A DNA stretch of 64,000 bases from G963674665 sp964609625 (GTDB lineage: Bacteria; Desulfobacterota; Desulfovibrionia; Desulfovibrionales; Desulfovibrionaceae), in contig CAZSRS010000013.1 in the NCBI GenBank assembly GCA_964609625.1, positions 34,441 through 98,440 of the forward strand. Reading direction: 5' to 3'. This document shows positions 25,171-35,349 of this stretch, piece after piece (position 1 is the first letter of the stretch; every line of letters begins with the position of its first letter). Position numbers and translations under genes: made by a program. Below the pieces are notes generated by a model. It saw nothing but the letters and a program-made list of their open reading frames with translations, was not told where the DNA came from and did no database searches.

Positions 25171-25198
25171 TTGACATATCCGCATAAGCGAATATGAT
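25171..25198 (+). promoter_or_regulatory. Arsenic-operon promoter with embedded ArsR-type operator
   Basis: TTGACA (25171-25176) and TATGAT (25193-25198) are near-consensus -35 and -10 boxes separated by 16 nt. Between and over them, ATATCCGC-ATAA-GCGAATAT (25177-25196) is an imperfect palindrome of the type bound by ArsR. A second inverted repeat, CCGCATA/TATGCGG, spans 25180-25204. ArsR bound here would block RNA polymerase until arsenite is present. Confidence 0.75.
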
Positions 25199-25240
25199 AT
25201 GCGGCAAATGACCACCACACACAACCAAAACGAGGTACAC

Positions 25241-26053
25241 ATGCAGGATAACGACATTCGCGACAACGTCTCGGAGGCCTACGCGGCGTCTCTGCGCAAC
25301 TCCCTGGCCGGGCAGGGCGGCTGCTGTTCCTCGGGGTGCGGCTGCGGCGTGACCCAGCTGGCCGGCTACGATGCCGAAACACAGCGTTTTGCCGAGGCGG
25401 CGCAGAGTTCCTTCGGCTGCGGCAACCCCCTGGCCTTCAGCGCGGTACAGCCCGGCGAGACCGTGCTCGACCTCGGCTCCGGCGCCGGCTTCGATCTGCT
25501 CATCGCCTCGGACAAGGTCGGCCCCCAGGGGGGGGTCATCGGCGTGGACATGACCGACGAAATGCTCGACGCGGCCCGCGCCAACGTAGCCCGCGCCGGC
25601 AAGCACAACGTGGAACTGCGCAAGGGCTACATCGAGGCCCTGCCCGTGGACTCCGGTAGCGTGGACTGGGTCATCTCCAACTGCGTGATCAACCTCTCGC
25701 CGAACAAGTCGACCGTGTTCCGGGAGATCGCCAGGGTGCTCAAAACCGGGGGGCGCATCGCCATCTCCGACATCGTGGCCGAGGACCTGCCCCCCCTGGT
25801 GCGCGAGGACCCCGCGGCCTACTACGCCTGCATCGGCGGCGCCATCTCAGAGGCCGACTATCTCGCCGGGCTCGGGAGCGCCGGCTTCGTGGACCTGTGC
25901 GTCACCGAACGTATCGTCTACACGGCGGAGCAGTTGGAAGGCATGCTGCGTGCGGAGCGAACCGACGGTGTGGATCTGTCCCGGGTGCGGCAAGAGACCG
26001 CAAAGGCCGCTGGGTCGATCTGGAGCGCCCGTTTCGAGGGGCGCAAGGCCTAG
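25241..26053 (+). CDS. arsM: Arsenite S-adenosylmethionine methyltransferase
   Basis: Methylates As(III) using S-adenosylmethionine. The 270-aa protein has the SAM motif VLDLGSGAGFD and the three family cysteines: Cys60 (SSFGCGNP), Cys148 (ISNCVINL) and Cys197 (YYACIGG). The N terminus carries an extra Cys cluster (GGCCSSGCGCG), common in bacterial arsenite methyltransferases. The start at 25241 follows GAGGT; an ATG at 25208 or 25199 is also possible. It is the first gene of the ArsR-controlled operon, 16 bp before arsR. Confidence 0.94.
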   Translation: MQDNDIRDNVSEAYAASLRNSLAGQGGCCSSGCGCGVTQLAGYDAETQRFAEAAQSSFGCGNPLAFSAVQPGETVLDLGSGAGFDLLIASDKVGPQGGVIGVDMTDEMLDAARANVARAGKHNVELRKGYIEALPVDSGSVDWVISNCVINLSPNKSTVFREIARVLKTGGRIAISDIVAEDLPPLVREDPAAYYACIGGAISEADYLAGLGSAGFVDLCVTERIVYTAEQLEGMLRAERTDGVDLSRVRQETAKAAGSIWSARFEGRKA

Positions 26054-26069
26054 CGCGGAGGAGACCCCC

Positions 26070-26426
26070 ATGGATACCCTTGCCGCCGTGTTCAAGGCCC
26101 TCGCCGACCCCACCCGCCTGCGCATCCTCTGCTGCCTGCGCAACGGGGAGCGCTGTGTCTGCGACCTCATGGCCGCGCTGGACATGCCCCAGTCCACCAT
26201 TTCGCGCCATCTGGCCACCCTCAGGCATGCCGGGCTGGTGTCGGGGCGGCGCGGCGGCAAGTGGATGTATTACCAATTGAACCCGCCGGCGTCCCCCTTG
26301 GCTGCCGAAGTGCAACGGATACTCACGACTTCGGAGGAACACTTGCAGGAGTTTCCTGAATTCAGGGAGGACGAGGCCCGGCTGCGTCATCATCTCGACA
26401 TGAAGTGCGGTGCAGAATGCAAATGA
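26070..26426 (+). CDS. arsR: ArsR-family arsenite-responsive repressor
   Basis: A 118-aa winged-helix repressor. The metal site ERCVCDLM in helix alpha-3 gives Cys29 and Cys31, matching the ELCVCDL arsenite site, and Cys21-Cys22 lie nearby. The recognition helix reads PQSTISRHLATLRHAGLV. The C-terminal tail has two further cysteines (MKCGAEC). GGAGGAG precedes the ATG. It presumably represses its own operon at the palindrome before arsM. Confidence 0.95.
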   Translation: MDTLAAVFKALADPTRLRILCCLRNGERCVCDLMAALDMPQSTISRHLATLRHAGLVSGRRGGKWMYYQLNPPASPLAAEVQRILTTSEEHLQEFPEFREDEARLRHHLDMKCGAECK

Positions 26427-26444
26427 CACAAACGGAGGCGGACC

Positions 26445-27548
26445 ATGGCTGAACAGGTGGTTAGGAAACTCTCGTTCCTGGACAGGTTCCTCACCCTGTG
26501 GATCTTCCTGGCCATGATCGTGGGTGTGAGCGCGGGGCACTTCTTTCCCACGATCAAAGACGGCATCGACTTCTTCCAGGTGGGCACCACCAACATCCCC
26601 ATCGCCCTGGGATTGATCTTGATGATGTACCCGCCCCTGGCCAAGGTGCGCTACGAGGAGCTGGCTCACGTCTTCCGCAACGGCAAGGTCCTGGCCCTGT
26701 CCCTGGTGCAGAACTGGATCATCGGCCCCATCCTGATGTTTTTGCTGGCCATCGCCTTTCTCTCGGGGCACCACGAATACATGGTGGGGCTGATACTCAT
26801 CGGTCTGGCGCGTTGCATCGCCATGGTCATCATCTGGAATGACCTGGCCAAGGGCGACACCGAGTATTGCGCCGGGCTGGTGGCTTTCAACTCCATCTTC
26901 CAGGTGCTGTTCTTCTCCCTCTACGCCTGGCTGTTCATCAGCGTGCTTCCCGGCTGGTTCGGACTCAAGGGCATGGAGGTGGACATCTCCATGGGCGAGA
27001 TCGCCGAGAGCGTGTTCATCTACCTGGGCATCCCGTTCATCGCCGGCATGCTTTCGCGTTTCATCGGGCTGAAGACCAAGGGGCGAGAGTGGTACGAGAC
27101 GGTGTTCATCCCGCGCATCAGCCCCCTGGCCCTGGTGTTCCTGCTGTTCACCATCCTGGTGATGTTCAGCCTCAAGGGCGAGTACATCGTGCAGCTGCCC
27201 TTTGACGTGGTGCGCGTGGCCATTCCGCTGTGCATTTACTTCCTGGTGATGTTCCTGGTGTCCTTTTTTCTCTCGGCCAAGGCTGGCGCCACCTACGAGC
27301 AGTCCACCACTCTCAGCTTCACGGCGGCCTCCAACAACTTCGAGCTGGCCATCGCCGTGGCCATTGCGGTCTTCGGCATCAACTCGGGGCAGGCCTTTGC
27401 CGCGGTCATCGGCCCCCTGGTGGAGGTGCCGGTGCTCATCGGCTTGGTGCACGTGGCCCTGTATTTCAAGCGCAGGTTCTTCCCCCACGAGGTGCGGACG
27501 CCCACGGGCGTGTGCCACGTGACCTGCAAGGCGGGGCATGACGTGTGA
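26445..27548 (+). CDS. acr3: ACR3-family arsenite efflux permease
   Basis: Inner-membrane As(III)/H+ antiporter of the BART superfamily, 367 aa with about ten TM helices. The essential cysteine is Cys124 in IGLARCIAMVIIWN, and the conserved Glu lies in GPLVEVPVLIGLVHV. Both match family members shown to extrude arsenite. GGAGGCGG lies before the ATG. It is followed directly by the radical SAM gene, which shares one base with its stop. Confidence 0.97.
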   Translation: MAEQVVRKLSFLDRFLTLWIFLAMIVGVSAGHFFPTIKDGIDFFQVGTTNIPIALGLILMMYPPLAKVRYEELAHVFRNGKVLALSLVQNWIIGPILMFLLAIAFLSGHHEYMVGLILIGLARCIAMVIIWNDLAKGDTEYCAGLVAFNSIFQVLFFSLYAWLFISVLPGWFGLKGMEVDISMGEIAESVFIYLGIPFIAGMLSRFIGLKTKGREWYETVFIPRISPLALVFLLFTILVMFSLKGEYIVQLPFDVVRVAIPLCIYFLVMFLVSFFLSAKAGATYEQSTTLSFTAASNNFELAIAVAIAVFGINSGQAFAAVIGPLVEVPVLIGLVHVALYFKRRFFPHEVRTPTGVCHVTCKAGHDV

Positions 27549-28903
27549 TGTCCACACTGCCGAAATATGACGCGGCGTTATACCCCGCGTTTTCTCCCGC
27601 GCCTGTACCTGCTCCCGCCCCCGTGCCTGGGCTGTTGCAGGTGGAAGTAACCACGCGCTGCAACATGCGCTGCGCCATGTGCGTGAAAAGCGCGCCGGGC
27701 TGCCGCATCCCAGAGACGCACATGCCCCTGGAGACGTTCAAACGGCTGGGTTCCGCCCTGCCCCATTGCCGGGGGCTGGTGCTCAATGGCGTGGGCGAGC
27801 CCCTGCTGCATCCGCTACTGCCGGAAATGGCGGCCTTCGCCCGGGAGCGGTTATCCCCAGACGCTTGGCTGGGATTCCAGACCAACGGCCTGCTCCTGCA
27901 GCCCGAGCTGGCCTCGCGCCTCGTCAAGGCGGGTGTGGACACCCTCTGCCTGTCCGTGGATGCCGTTGAATCGGCGCCAGATGGCAGGGAGTTGCACGGC
28001 CAGGTGCATCTCCCCCACCTGGAGCAGGGCTTCGCCATGCTGCGCCGGGCAACGGAAGACGCGGGGCTACGGCTGCGCTTGGGCGTGGAGTTCGTGCTCA
28101 TGGCCGACACCTGGCGTCAGTTGCCCGCGGTGCTGCGTTGGGCAGGGAGCAGGGGCGCGGATTTCGCCGTGGTCTCCCATGTCCTGCCCTATGACGCGGC
28201 TATGCAGGGACAGACGTTGTTCAACCCGAACACGCCCAAGGCCACGGCCATCTTCGACGCCTGGCAGGCCAGGGCCAGGAGCGAGGGCCTGGACTTCCAC
28301 GACTACTTGGGCATTCTCTGGAAATACCGCAAGACGCCCCGTGAGCAGCGCCTCGTGGACCTGGTCCAGGCCATGCAGGACGAGGCGCTGCGACGCGGCG
28401 TCTGGATACACTTGCAGCATCTGCTCGAGTGGGACGGGCGCGACCTGGACGAGTTGCGCCGGGTATGTGAGCAAGCCGGGGACATCGCCCGAGAGTATGG
28501 ATTGGAGCTGCGCATGCCTCCGCTCATGGCGGCGGATCAGCGGCACTGTCACTTCGTGGAGCAGGGCGCGGCCTTCGTGACCGTGCGGGGTGACGTGGCA
28601 CCCTGCCAGTTCCTCTGGCACGAGGTGGCCTGCCACATGGACGGACAGCGGAAGTACATCCAGCCTTGGCACTTCGGCAATATCAACAACACGCCTCTGG
28701 AAGAAATCTGGAACAGCGAGGCATATGTAGCATTCCGCGACGATGTGCTGGAGTACGCCTATCCATATTGTTCCAACTGTACATTCGTGCCCTGCGACGA
28801 CATCATCGGTGAATCCTATCCTTTTGCCAACGACTGCCTGGGACACGCCATCCCCTGTGGTCACTGTATGTGGTGCATGGGAGGCTTGCAGTGCCTGTTG
28901 TGA
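27548..28903 (+). CDS. Radical SAM/SPASM protein in the arsenic operon
   Basis: A 451-aa radical SAM enzyme. The cluster motif CNMRCAMC lies at about residues 38-45, after a Pro/Ala-rich leader. The C-terminal region is SPASM-like and Cys-rich: VAPCQFLWHEVACH, YCSNCTFVPCDD, NDCLG and CGHCMWCMGGLQC. These would hold one or two auxiliary Fe-S clusters. It resembles maturases of metalloenzymes or cofactor-modifying enzymes rather than ArsS or ArsL, but I cannot name the substrate. Sharing the A of the acr3 TGA, it is clearly part of the arsenic operon. Confidence 0.88.
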   Translation: MSTLPKYDAALYPAFSPAPVPAPAPVPGLLQVEVTTRCNMRCAMCVKSAPGCRIPETHMPLETFKRLGSALPHCRGLVLNGVGEPLLHPLLPEMAAFARERLSPDAWLGFQTNGLLLQPELASRLVKAGVDTLCLSVDAVESAPDGRELHGQVHLPHLEQGFAMLRRATEDAGLRLRLGVEFVLMADTWRQLPAVLRWAGSRGADFAVVSHVLPYDAAMQGQTLFNPNTPKATAIFDAWQARARSEGLDFHDYLGILWKYRKTPREQRLVDLVQAMQDEALRRGVWIHLQHLLEWDGRDLDELRRVCEQAGDIAREYGLELRMPPLMAADQRHCHFVEQGAAFVTVRGDVAPCQFLWHEVACHMDGQRKYIQPWHFGNINNTPLEEIWNSEAYVAFRDDVLEYAYPYCSNCTFVPCDDIIGESYPFANDCLGHAIPCGHCMWCMGGLQCLL

Positions 28904-28946
28904 TCGTGCATCGAGACGCATAGAAAATACCCTTGAGGAGTGAAAA

Positions 28947-29429
28947 ATGTACAGAATCTTGTTTATTTGCGTGCACAATACCGCGCGCAGCCAGATGGCC
29001 GAGGAGTTCGTGCGCCAGATCGGTGGCGAGGAGTTTCAGGTGGAGAGCGCCGGTTTCGAACCCGGCGTGCTCAACCCCCTGGTGGTGGAGGCCATGGCCG
29101 AGGTGGGCGTGGACATCTCCGGCAAAAAGACCCAGAGTGTGTTCGACCTTTTCAAAAAGGGACGCATTTTCGACTACGTCGTCACGGTATGCCACGAATC
29201 CGAAGGTGGCCAGTGCCCCATCTTCCCGGGCATGACCCACCGCCTGCACATGCCCTTTCCCGACCCCTCCAAGCTCGAAGGTAGCCACGAGGAGAAGATG
29301 ATCAAGGTTCGCGAGATCAGGGAACAAATCAAGGGAATGGCCTCGGACTTCGTCGACTGGGTCATGTCCGGCGGCAAGAAGTCTTTGGGCGCGGTGTGGG
29401 AGCACAAGGACATCCGCAAGGGCCAGTAA
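28947..29429 (+). CDS. arsC: Arsenate reductase, thioredoxin/low-MW phosphatase type
   Basis: A 160-aa cytoplasmic reductase converting As(V) to As(III) for export by ACR3. The phosphatase loop is CVHNTARS (Cys8, Arg15; CVHNSARS in many homologues), and the redox pair is probably Cys82 and Cys90 (VCHESEGGQC). The Asp-Pro loop is FPDPSK. The C-terminal 30 residues (GGKKSLGAVWEHKDIRK) extend beyond the usual length. TTGAGGAG precedes the ATG. It is the last gene of the detoxification operon. Confidence 0.95.
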   Translation: MYRILFICVHNTARSQMAEEFVRQIGGEEFQVESAGFEPGVLNPLVVEAMAEVGVDISGKKTQSVFDLFKKGRIFDYVVTVCHESEGGQCPIFPGMTHRLHMPFPDPSKLEGSHEEKMIKVREIREQIKGMASDFVDWVMSGGKKSLGAVWEHKDIRKGQ

Positions 29430-29479
29430 TGTTGTGTAAAAGTATGTAGTTACATGCCAGGCCCTTTGACTGTAATCAA

Positions 29480-30425
29480 GTGAGGTATGGTGTGCGGCGT
29501 TTGTATTGCATTTTTGTAATGACACTCCTTGCCGCACTGCTTCCAGCCTGTGATTTCGACTCTCAGAGGGAGCGCGTGGTCGTGGACTTTTCCGGCCCCA
29601 CCCTGCCCCAGGAAACACCACCGCAAGCGGATGACCTGCCGGTGCTGCGGGCAGCGGTGGGCGCCATGATCTCGCCCAAGGAAACGTACGCTCTGTACCA
29701 CGAGCTGTTCCAGTTCCTCAGTGAGCGAGCGGGGCGCAGACTCGTCTTTGTTCAACGCAAGACCTACGAGGAAGTCAACGCACTTTTCGGCAGCAGGGAA
29801 CTCGACGTGGGTTTTGTCTGCTCCGGCCCCTATGCCTCTGGCGGCGTGGCCTACGACTTCGAACTCCTGGCAACGCCCGAGGTGGATGGCAGTCACTTCT
29901 ACCGCTCCTATCTCATTGTGGGGCGTGAAAGCCCTTTCCACAGCCTCGAGGACCTGTACGGCCGGAGCTTCGCTTTCACGGATCCGCACTCCAACACCGG
30001 CTACACCGTGCCCCTGTATTGGCTGCAACAGCAAGGATGCTCGATCAAGGAGTGCTTCTCGAGCACCATGTTCACTTACAGCCATGACAACTCCATTCTG
30101 GCCGTGGCGCGTGGGTTGGTGGACGGGGCCTGCGTGGACAGCCTGATCTGGGAGTATCTGGCCGTAACCAACCCCGAGATCACGGACAAGACACGGATCA
30201 TCAAGGTTTCCGAGCCGTTCGGCATCCCACCCATCGTGGCTTCCAAACACTTACCCCAAGAGATTCGACAGGAACTGCGCAACACACTGCTGGAGATGCA
30301 CCACACTCCACAGGGGCAGTATATCCTGAAGAAGTTGATGATCGAGAGGTTTATCCCGCCCGAGGATTCATGGTATAATTCCATTCGAAACATGGTGGAA
30401 TCGCTGGACAAGGACAAGGTGCTCG

Positions 30426-30445
<20 letters not shown>
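29480..30445 (+). CDS. PhnD/AioX-like periplasmic lipoprotein, arsenic-sensing candidate
   Basis: A 321-aa protein of the phosphate/phosphonate-binding (PhnD) fold. The lipobox LLPAC predicts anchoring at Cys24. Binding-site segments include MISPKETYALYHELFQF, GFVCSGPY (Cys114), DPHSNTGYTVPLYWL and the usual C-terminal helices. AioX, which senses arsenite for aerobic oxidase genes and is proposed to do so as ArxX/ArrX in anaerobes, is of this family and uses a single Cys. Start is GTG at 29480 or GTG at 29492. It overlaps the downstream sensor gene by 20 bp, suggesting that it feeds that sensor. Confidence 0.8.
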
Positions 30446-32606
<2,161 letters not shown>

Positions 32607-32622
32607 TGGCGCGCGGTTTGCT
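32607..32622 (+). promoter_or_regulatory. Alternative sigma-54 promoter candidate
   Basis: TGGCGCGCGGTTTGCT fits TGGCACG-N4-TTGCW at most positions, with GG and GC separated by 10 nt. It starts just after the activator stop but is 340 bp before the next gene, so it is less attractive than the site at 32863. Confidence 0.35.
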
Positions 32623-32723
32623 GTCCGGAAGCCGTACACCTCTGGACATCCCTTCCAACCGTACTGTTTTTGCACACAGATAACTACTCGAGTTTAAAGT
32701 ACTTCGCGTCTGGTTCTTCGCAT

Positions 32724-32742
32724 CTGTCCAGAATCAGGACAG
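32724..32742 (+). promoter_or_regulatory. Inverted repeat, possible sigma-54 activator binding site
   Basis: CTGTCC-N7-GGACAG is a perfect 6-bp inverted repeat. It lies about 120-140 bp upstream of the sigma-54 candidate at 32863, a typical upstream activator distance. No experimental basis; the rest of the 32607-32950 gap shows no gene. Confidence 0.4.
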
Positions 32743-32862
32743 CGATTGCCGTGCCCCTGGCTGTGCCCGGAGTGGTTGTCTGAACGGTGATATTCCAGGA
32801 TCTCTCACAAATTCAGCAACATGGCAGCGCATGTAGCCTGCCGCAGACTGCCTCCACGCGTT

Positions 32863-32878
32863 TGGTCTGCTGTTTGCT
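32863..32878 (+). promoter_or_regulatory. Candidate sigma-54 promoter of the arr operon
   Basis: TGGTCTGCTGTTTGCT keeps the invariant GG (-24) and GC (-12) separated by 10 nt, with a good TTTGCT -12 box. It is 72 bp before the receiver-like gene and downstream of the sigma-54 activator gene, so regulation in cis is likely. Confidence 0.5.
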
Positions 32879-32950
32879 TTATTCTGGGAGCAGTGCGGTA
32901 TGGATCATTGTGCCAGTTGGCGCGCACATCCTCCAGCAGAGGCGGCAACC

Positions 32951-33325
32951 ATGGCGGAACCCAGGATCGCGGTATCGATAAAAGACGACGCAGTGGCCGA
33001 GCGGGTCTGTACCCTGGTCAATCTGGCTGGTGCGCGATGCGTCCGGATGCTCCCACGGCAGGTTCTGGAAGATGACTGCGGAGAGGGAGCCGAATTGCTG
33101 GCCCTGGTGGTGAATGTGGAAGACTGGGACTTGAACAAACACTATTTCAAGCAGTTGGAGACGATGCGGCTCGAACTCAAGGCAATTGTCCTCTCTCGCA
33201 GCGGTACTCATCCTGATCTGAAAGACGCCGTCCGCTCGAACATCTTCTCCTTTCTGCACATGCCTTTGAAAGAAGAGGAACTGGCATTTTGCCTGCGCAG
33301 CGTCATCAGGGCGGCGACATCCTGA
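32951..33325 (+). CDS. Degenerate receiver-domain protein
   Basis: A 124-aa protein with the alternating strand-helix pattern of a CheY-like receiver (RIAVSIKDDAVAERVCTLV, LLALVVNVEDW, KAIVLSRSGTH, FSFLHMPLKEEELAFCLRSV). At the phosphoacceptor position the strand reads VVNVED, and the usual Lys-Pro pair is LHMPL, so phosphorylation is doubtful. It may act by binding rather than by phosphate. The ATG follows GAGGCGG. It opens the putative arr operon, 40 bp before the flavoprotein gene. Confidence 0.65.
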   Translation: MAEPRIAVSIKDDAVAERVCTLVNLAGARCVRMLPRQVLEDDCGEGAELLALVVNVEDWDLNKHYFKQLETMRLELKAIVLSRSGTHPDLKDAVRSNIFSFLHMPLKEEELAFCLRSVIRAATS

Positions 33326-33365
33326 TGTTCCAAGCATCGTCATTGAGGATACGGGGAGAAAAGGC

Positions 33366-34610
33366 ATGCACAAAATTTTGATTATCGGCGCCGGGGCAGG
33401 TGGCACCATCATGGCCAACATGCTCCGCAAGGAGCTCGGCGAGGAAAAGGCGTCCATCACCATCATCGACAGGGACGACAAGCACCACTACCAACCAGGA
33501 TACCTGTTCATTCCCTTCGGCATCTACGGGGAGCATGACATCATCAAGCCAAGGCGGGAATTCATTCCCAAAGGGGTGGATTTCGTGGTCGACACGGTTG
33601 TCAAGGTGGATCCTTCCACGCGCGTGGTGGAGGGGGTGGTCAACAGGTACGACTATGACTGGCTGATCATCGCCACGGGCTGCCGTATCTCGCCCGAAGA
33701 GGTGGACGGCATGCTGGACGGGTGGGGCGAGAGCATTCTCGACTTCTACACCCTGCAGGGAGCGCTGCGGCTGCGCGAGGCAATGCGCTACTTCGACAAG
33801 GGCAAGGTGGTGCTGAACATCGCCGACGTGCCCTACAAATGTCCCATCGCACCCCTTGAATTCCTGTTCATGGCCGACTGGTTCTTTCAGAAAAATGGCG
33901 TGCGTGATCAGGTGGAAATCGAGCTGGTCACTCCCCTGGCAGGAGTGTTCACCAAACCCATCGCCACGCAAATACTGAGCAAGATCGCCACGCAAAAGGG
34001 AATCAAGGTCACGAACAACTTCACCTTGGACGGCGTCAACGCCAAGGAGCGTTTCATCCAGGCCGGTGACGGCCGTCGTGTGGACTACGATCTGCTTGTC
34101 TCCATCCCTCCCAATCAGGGCGACAAGTGCATCTCCGAGTCCGGGTTGGGCGATCCCCTGGGTTTCATGCAGACCAACAACAACACCCTCCAGGCCGAGG
34201 GGCTGGAACGTGTCTACGTCATCGGCGACGCGACCAACGTCCCGGCGTCCAAGGCCGGTTCCACGGCACACTATGAAGCCTCCACCGTATTGGAGAACGT
34301 GGTCCGCGAGATCGATGGCCATGCACCGAAACCCACCTTTGATGGCCATGCCACCTGTTTTCTGGCCTCGGGATTCGAGAAGGCCATCCTCCTCGACTTC
34401 AATTACACAGTCGAACCACTGCCGGGCATGTTCCCCTTCCCGGGCCTGGGACCCTTCAGTCTGCTCAAGGAAAGCCTCCCCAATTACTGGGGCAAGATGA
34501 TGTTTCGCTGGGTCTATTGGAATCTGATGATGCGGGGCGAGGAACTGCCGTTGGAACCGCAGATGAACCTCGCCGGCAAGATCCGCCAGACCGCTTCGGC
34601 AACGTCGTAG
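33366..34610 (+). CDS. Sulfide:quinone oxidoreductase-like flavoprotein
   Basis: A 414-aa FAD/NAD-linked reductase. The FAD-binding GAGAGGTIMANML starts at residue 8, and VYVIGDATNVPASK is the second FAD contact. Cys159 (YKCPIAP) and Cys331 (HATCFLASG) match the redox pair of SQRs; Cys106 and Cys254 are also present. A C-terminal amphipathic region (PFSLLKESLPNYWGKMMFRW) could dip into the membrane. It would oxidise sulfide to sulfur or polysulfide and reduce quinone. Placed just before arrABCD, it may feed arsenate respiration. Another member of the two-dinucleotide-binding family is not excluded. Confidence 0.83.
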   Translation: MHKILIIGAGAGGTIMANMLRKELGEEKASITIIDRDDKHHYQPGYLFIPFGIYGEHDIIKPRREFIPKGVDFVVDTVVKVDPSTRVVEGVVNRYDYDWLIIATGCRISPEEVDGMLDGWGESILDFYTLQGALRLREAMRYFDKGKVVLNIADVPYKCPIAPLEFLFMADWFFQKNGVRDQVEIELVTPLAGVFTKPIATQILSKIATQKGIKVTNNFTLDGVNAKERFIQAGDGRRVDYDLLVSIPPNQGDKCISESGLGDPLGFMQTNNNTLQAEGLERVYVIGDATNVPASKAGSTAHYEASTVLENVVREIDGHAPKPTFDGHATCFLASGFEKAILLDFNYTVEPLPGMFPFPGLGPFSLLKESLPNYWGKMMFRWVYWNLMMRGEELPLEPQMNLAGKIRQTASATS

Positions 34611-34622
34611 GAGGAGAAAGCC

Positions 34623-35285
34623 ATGACACGCGAAGACGAAATACTCCAACGACTGGACCGGCTGGAAGACATGCTGCGGCCCCTGTCGGCCTCGGCCGCC
34701 AGCATGCAGGAGCTGCGCGCCGAGCTGACTCCCCGCGTCAACGAGGGCGTCAAGGCCCTGATCATGGAACTGGCGGAGATCGAAGGAGATGTGCAATTGG
34801 AAGACCTGCTCGCCATGTTGAAGAAACTGGCGCGAGCTACGAGTAGCATCTCCAAGTCACTTGAATACCTCAACAGCGCCCTGGATTTCATCGCCACGGC
34901 CGAACCCCTGATGCGCATCACCGTGCCTCATGCCGTGGAGCAGTTCGACCAATTGGAACGCGATAATGTCTTCAGGCTTTTGTGGGCATTGATCAACGTC
35001 ATGCAGGCCGTGGGCAGGGGATATACCGAAGAGCGTATCGAAAAACTCGAGCAAGGACTGCCGCGCATGGTCGCCATAACGGAAAAGCTGTTGGACCCAG
35101 CAGCGTTGCGGTTTTTGGAATGCACCGCCGCGGCGCCCTTGTGCGTGGACTATGAACAAGCCAAGGCCGCGAGCCTGGGAACCTTGTTCAAGGCCATGCG
35201 CGACAAGCGTACCCAGCAGGGTATGGCCGTATTGTTGCAAATGGCCAGGGCCATGGCTCCGGAGAGCCAGGAAAAAGCTCAATGA
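34623..35285 (+). CDS. DUF1641 protein
   Basis: A 220-aa helical protein matching DUF1641, including LLWALINVMQAVGRGYTEER and a C-terminal helix LGTLFKAMRDKRTQQGMAVL. The family often accompanies SQR-like flavoproteins and formate dehydrogenase-type systems, and may couple them to the membrane; its biochemistry is unknown. It begins 12 bp after the flavoprotein with AGGAGG, so the two are probably a functional pair. Confidence 0.82.
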   Translation: MTREDEILQRLDRLEDMLRPLSASAASMQELRAELTPRVNEGVKALIMELAEIEGDVQLEDLLAMLKKLARATSSISKSLEYLNSALDFIATAEPLMRITVPHAVEQFDQLERDNVFRLLWALINVMQAVGRGYTEERIEKLEQGLPRMVAITEKLLDPAALRFLECTAAAPLCVDYEQAKAASLGTLFKAMRDKRTQQGMAVLLQMARAMAPESQEKAQ

Positions 35286-35349
35286 AGTCGTGCGAACCAA
35301 GAGCCCAAGGCGGTTGTGCGACGCCATAATCGAAAAGCGAGGGAGAACA

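Noticed and set aside
25902..27557. 551-aa minus-strand open frame
   Set aside because: Antisense of arsR and acr3, rich in His/Gln/Glu, with no recognisable domain.
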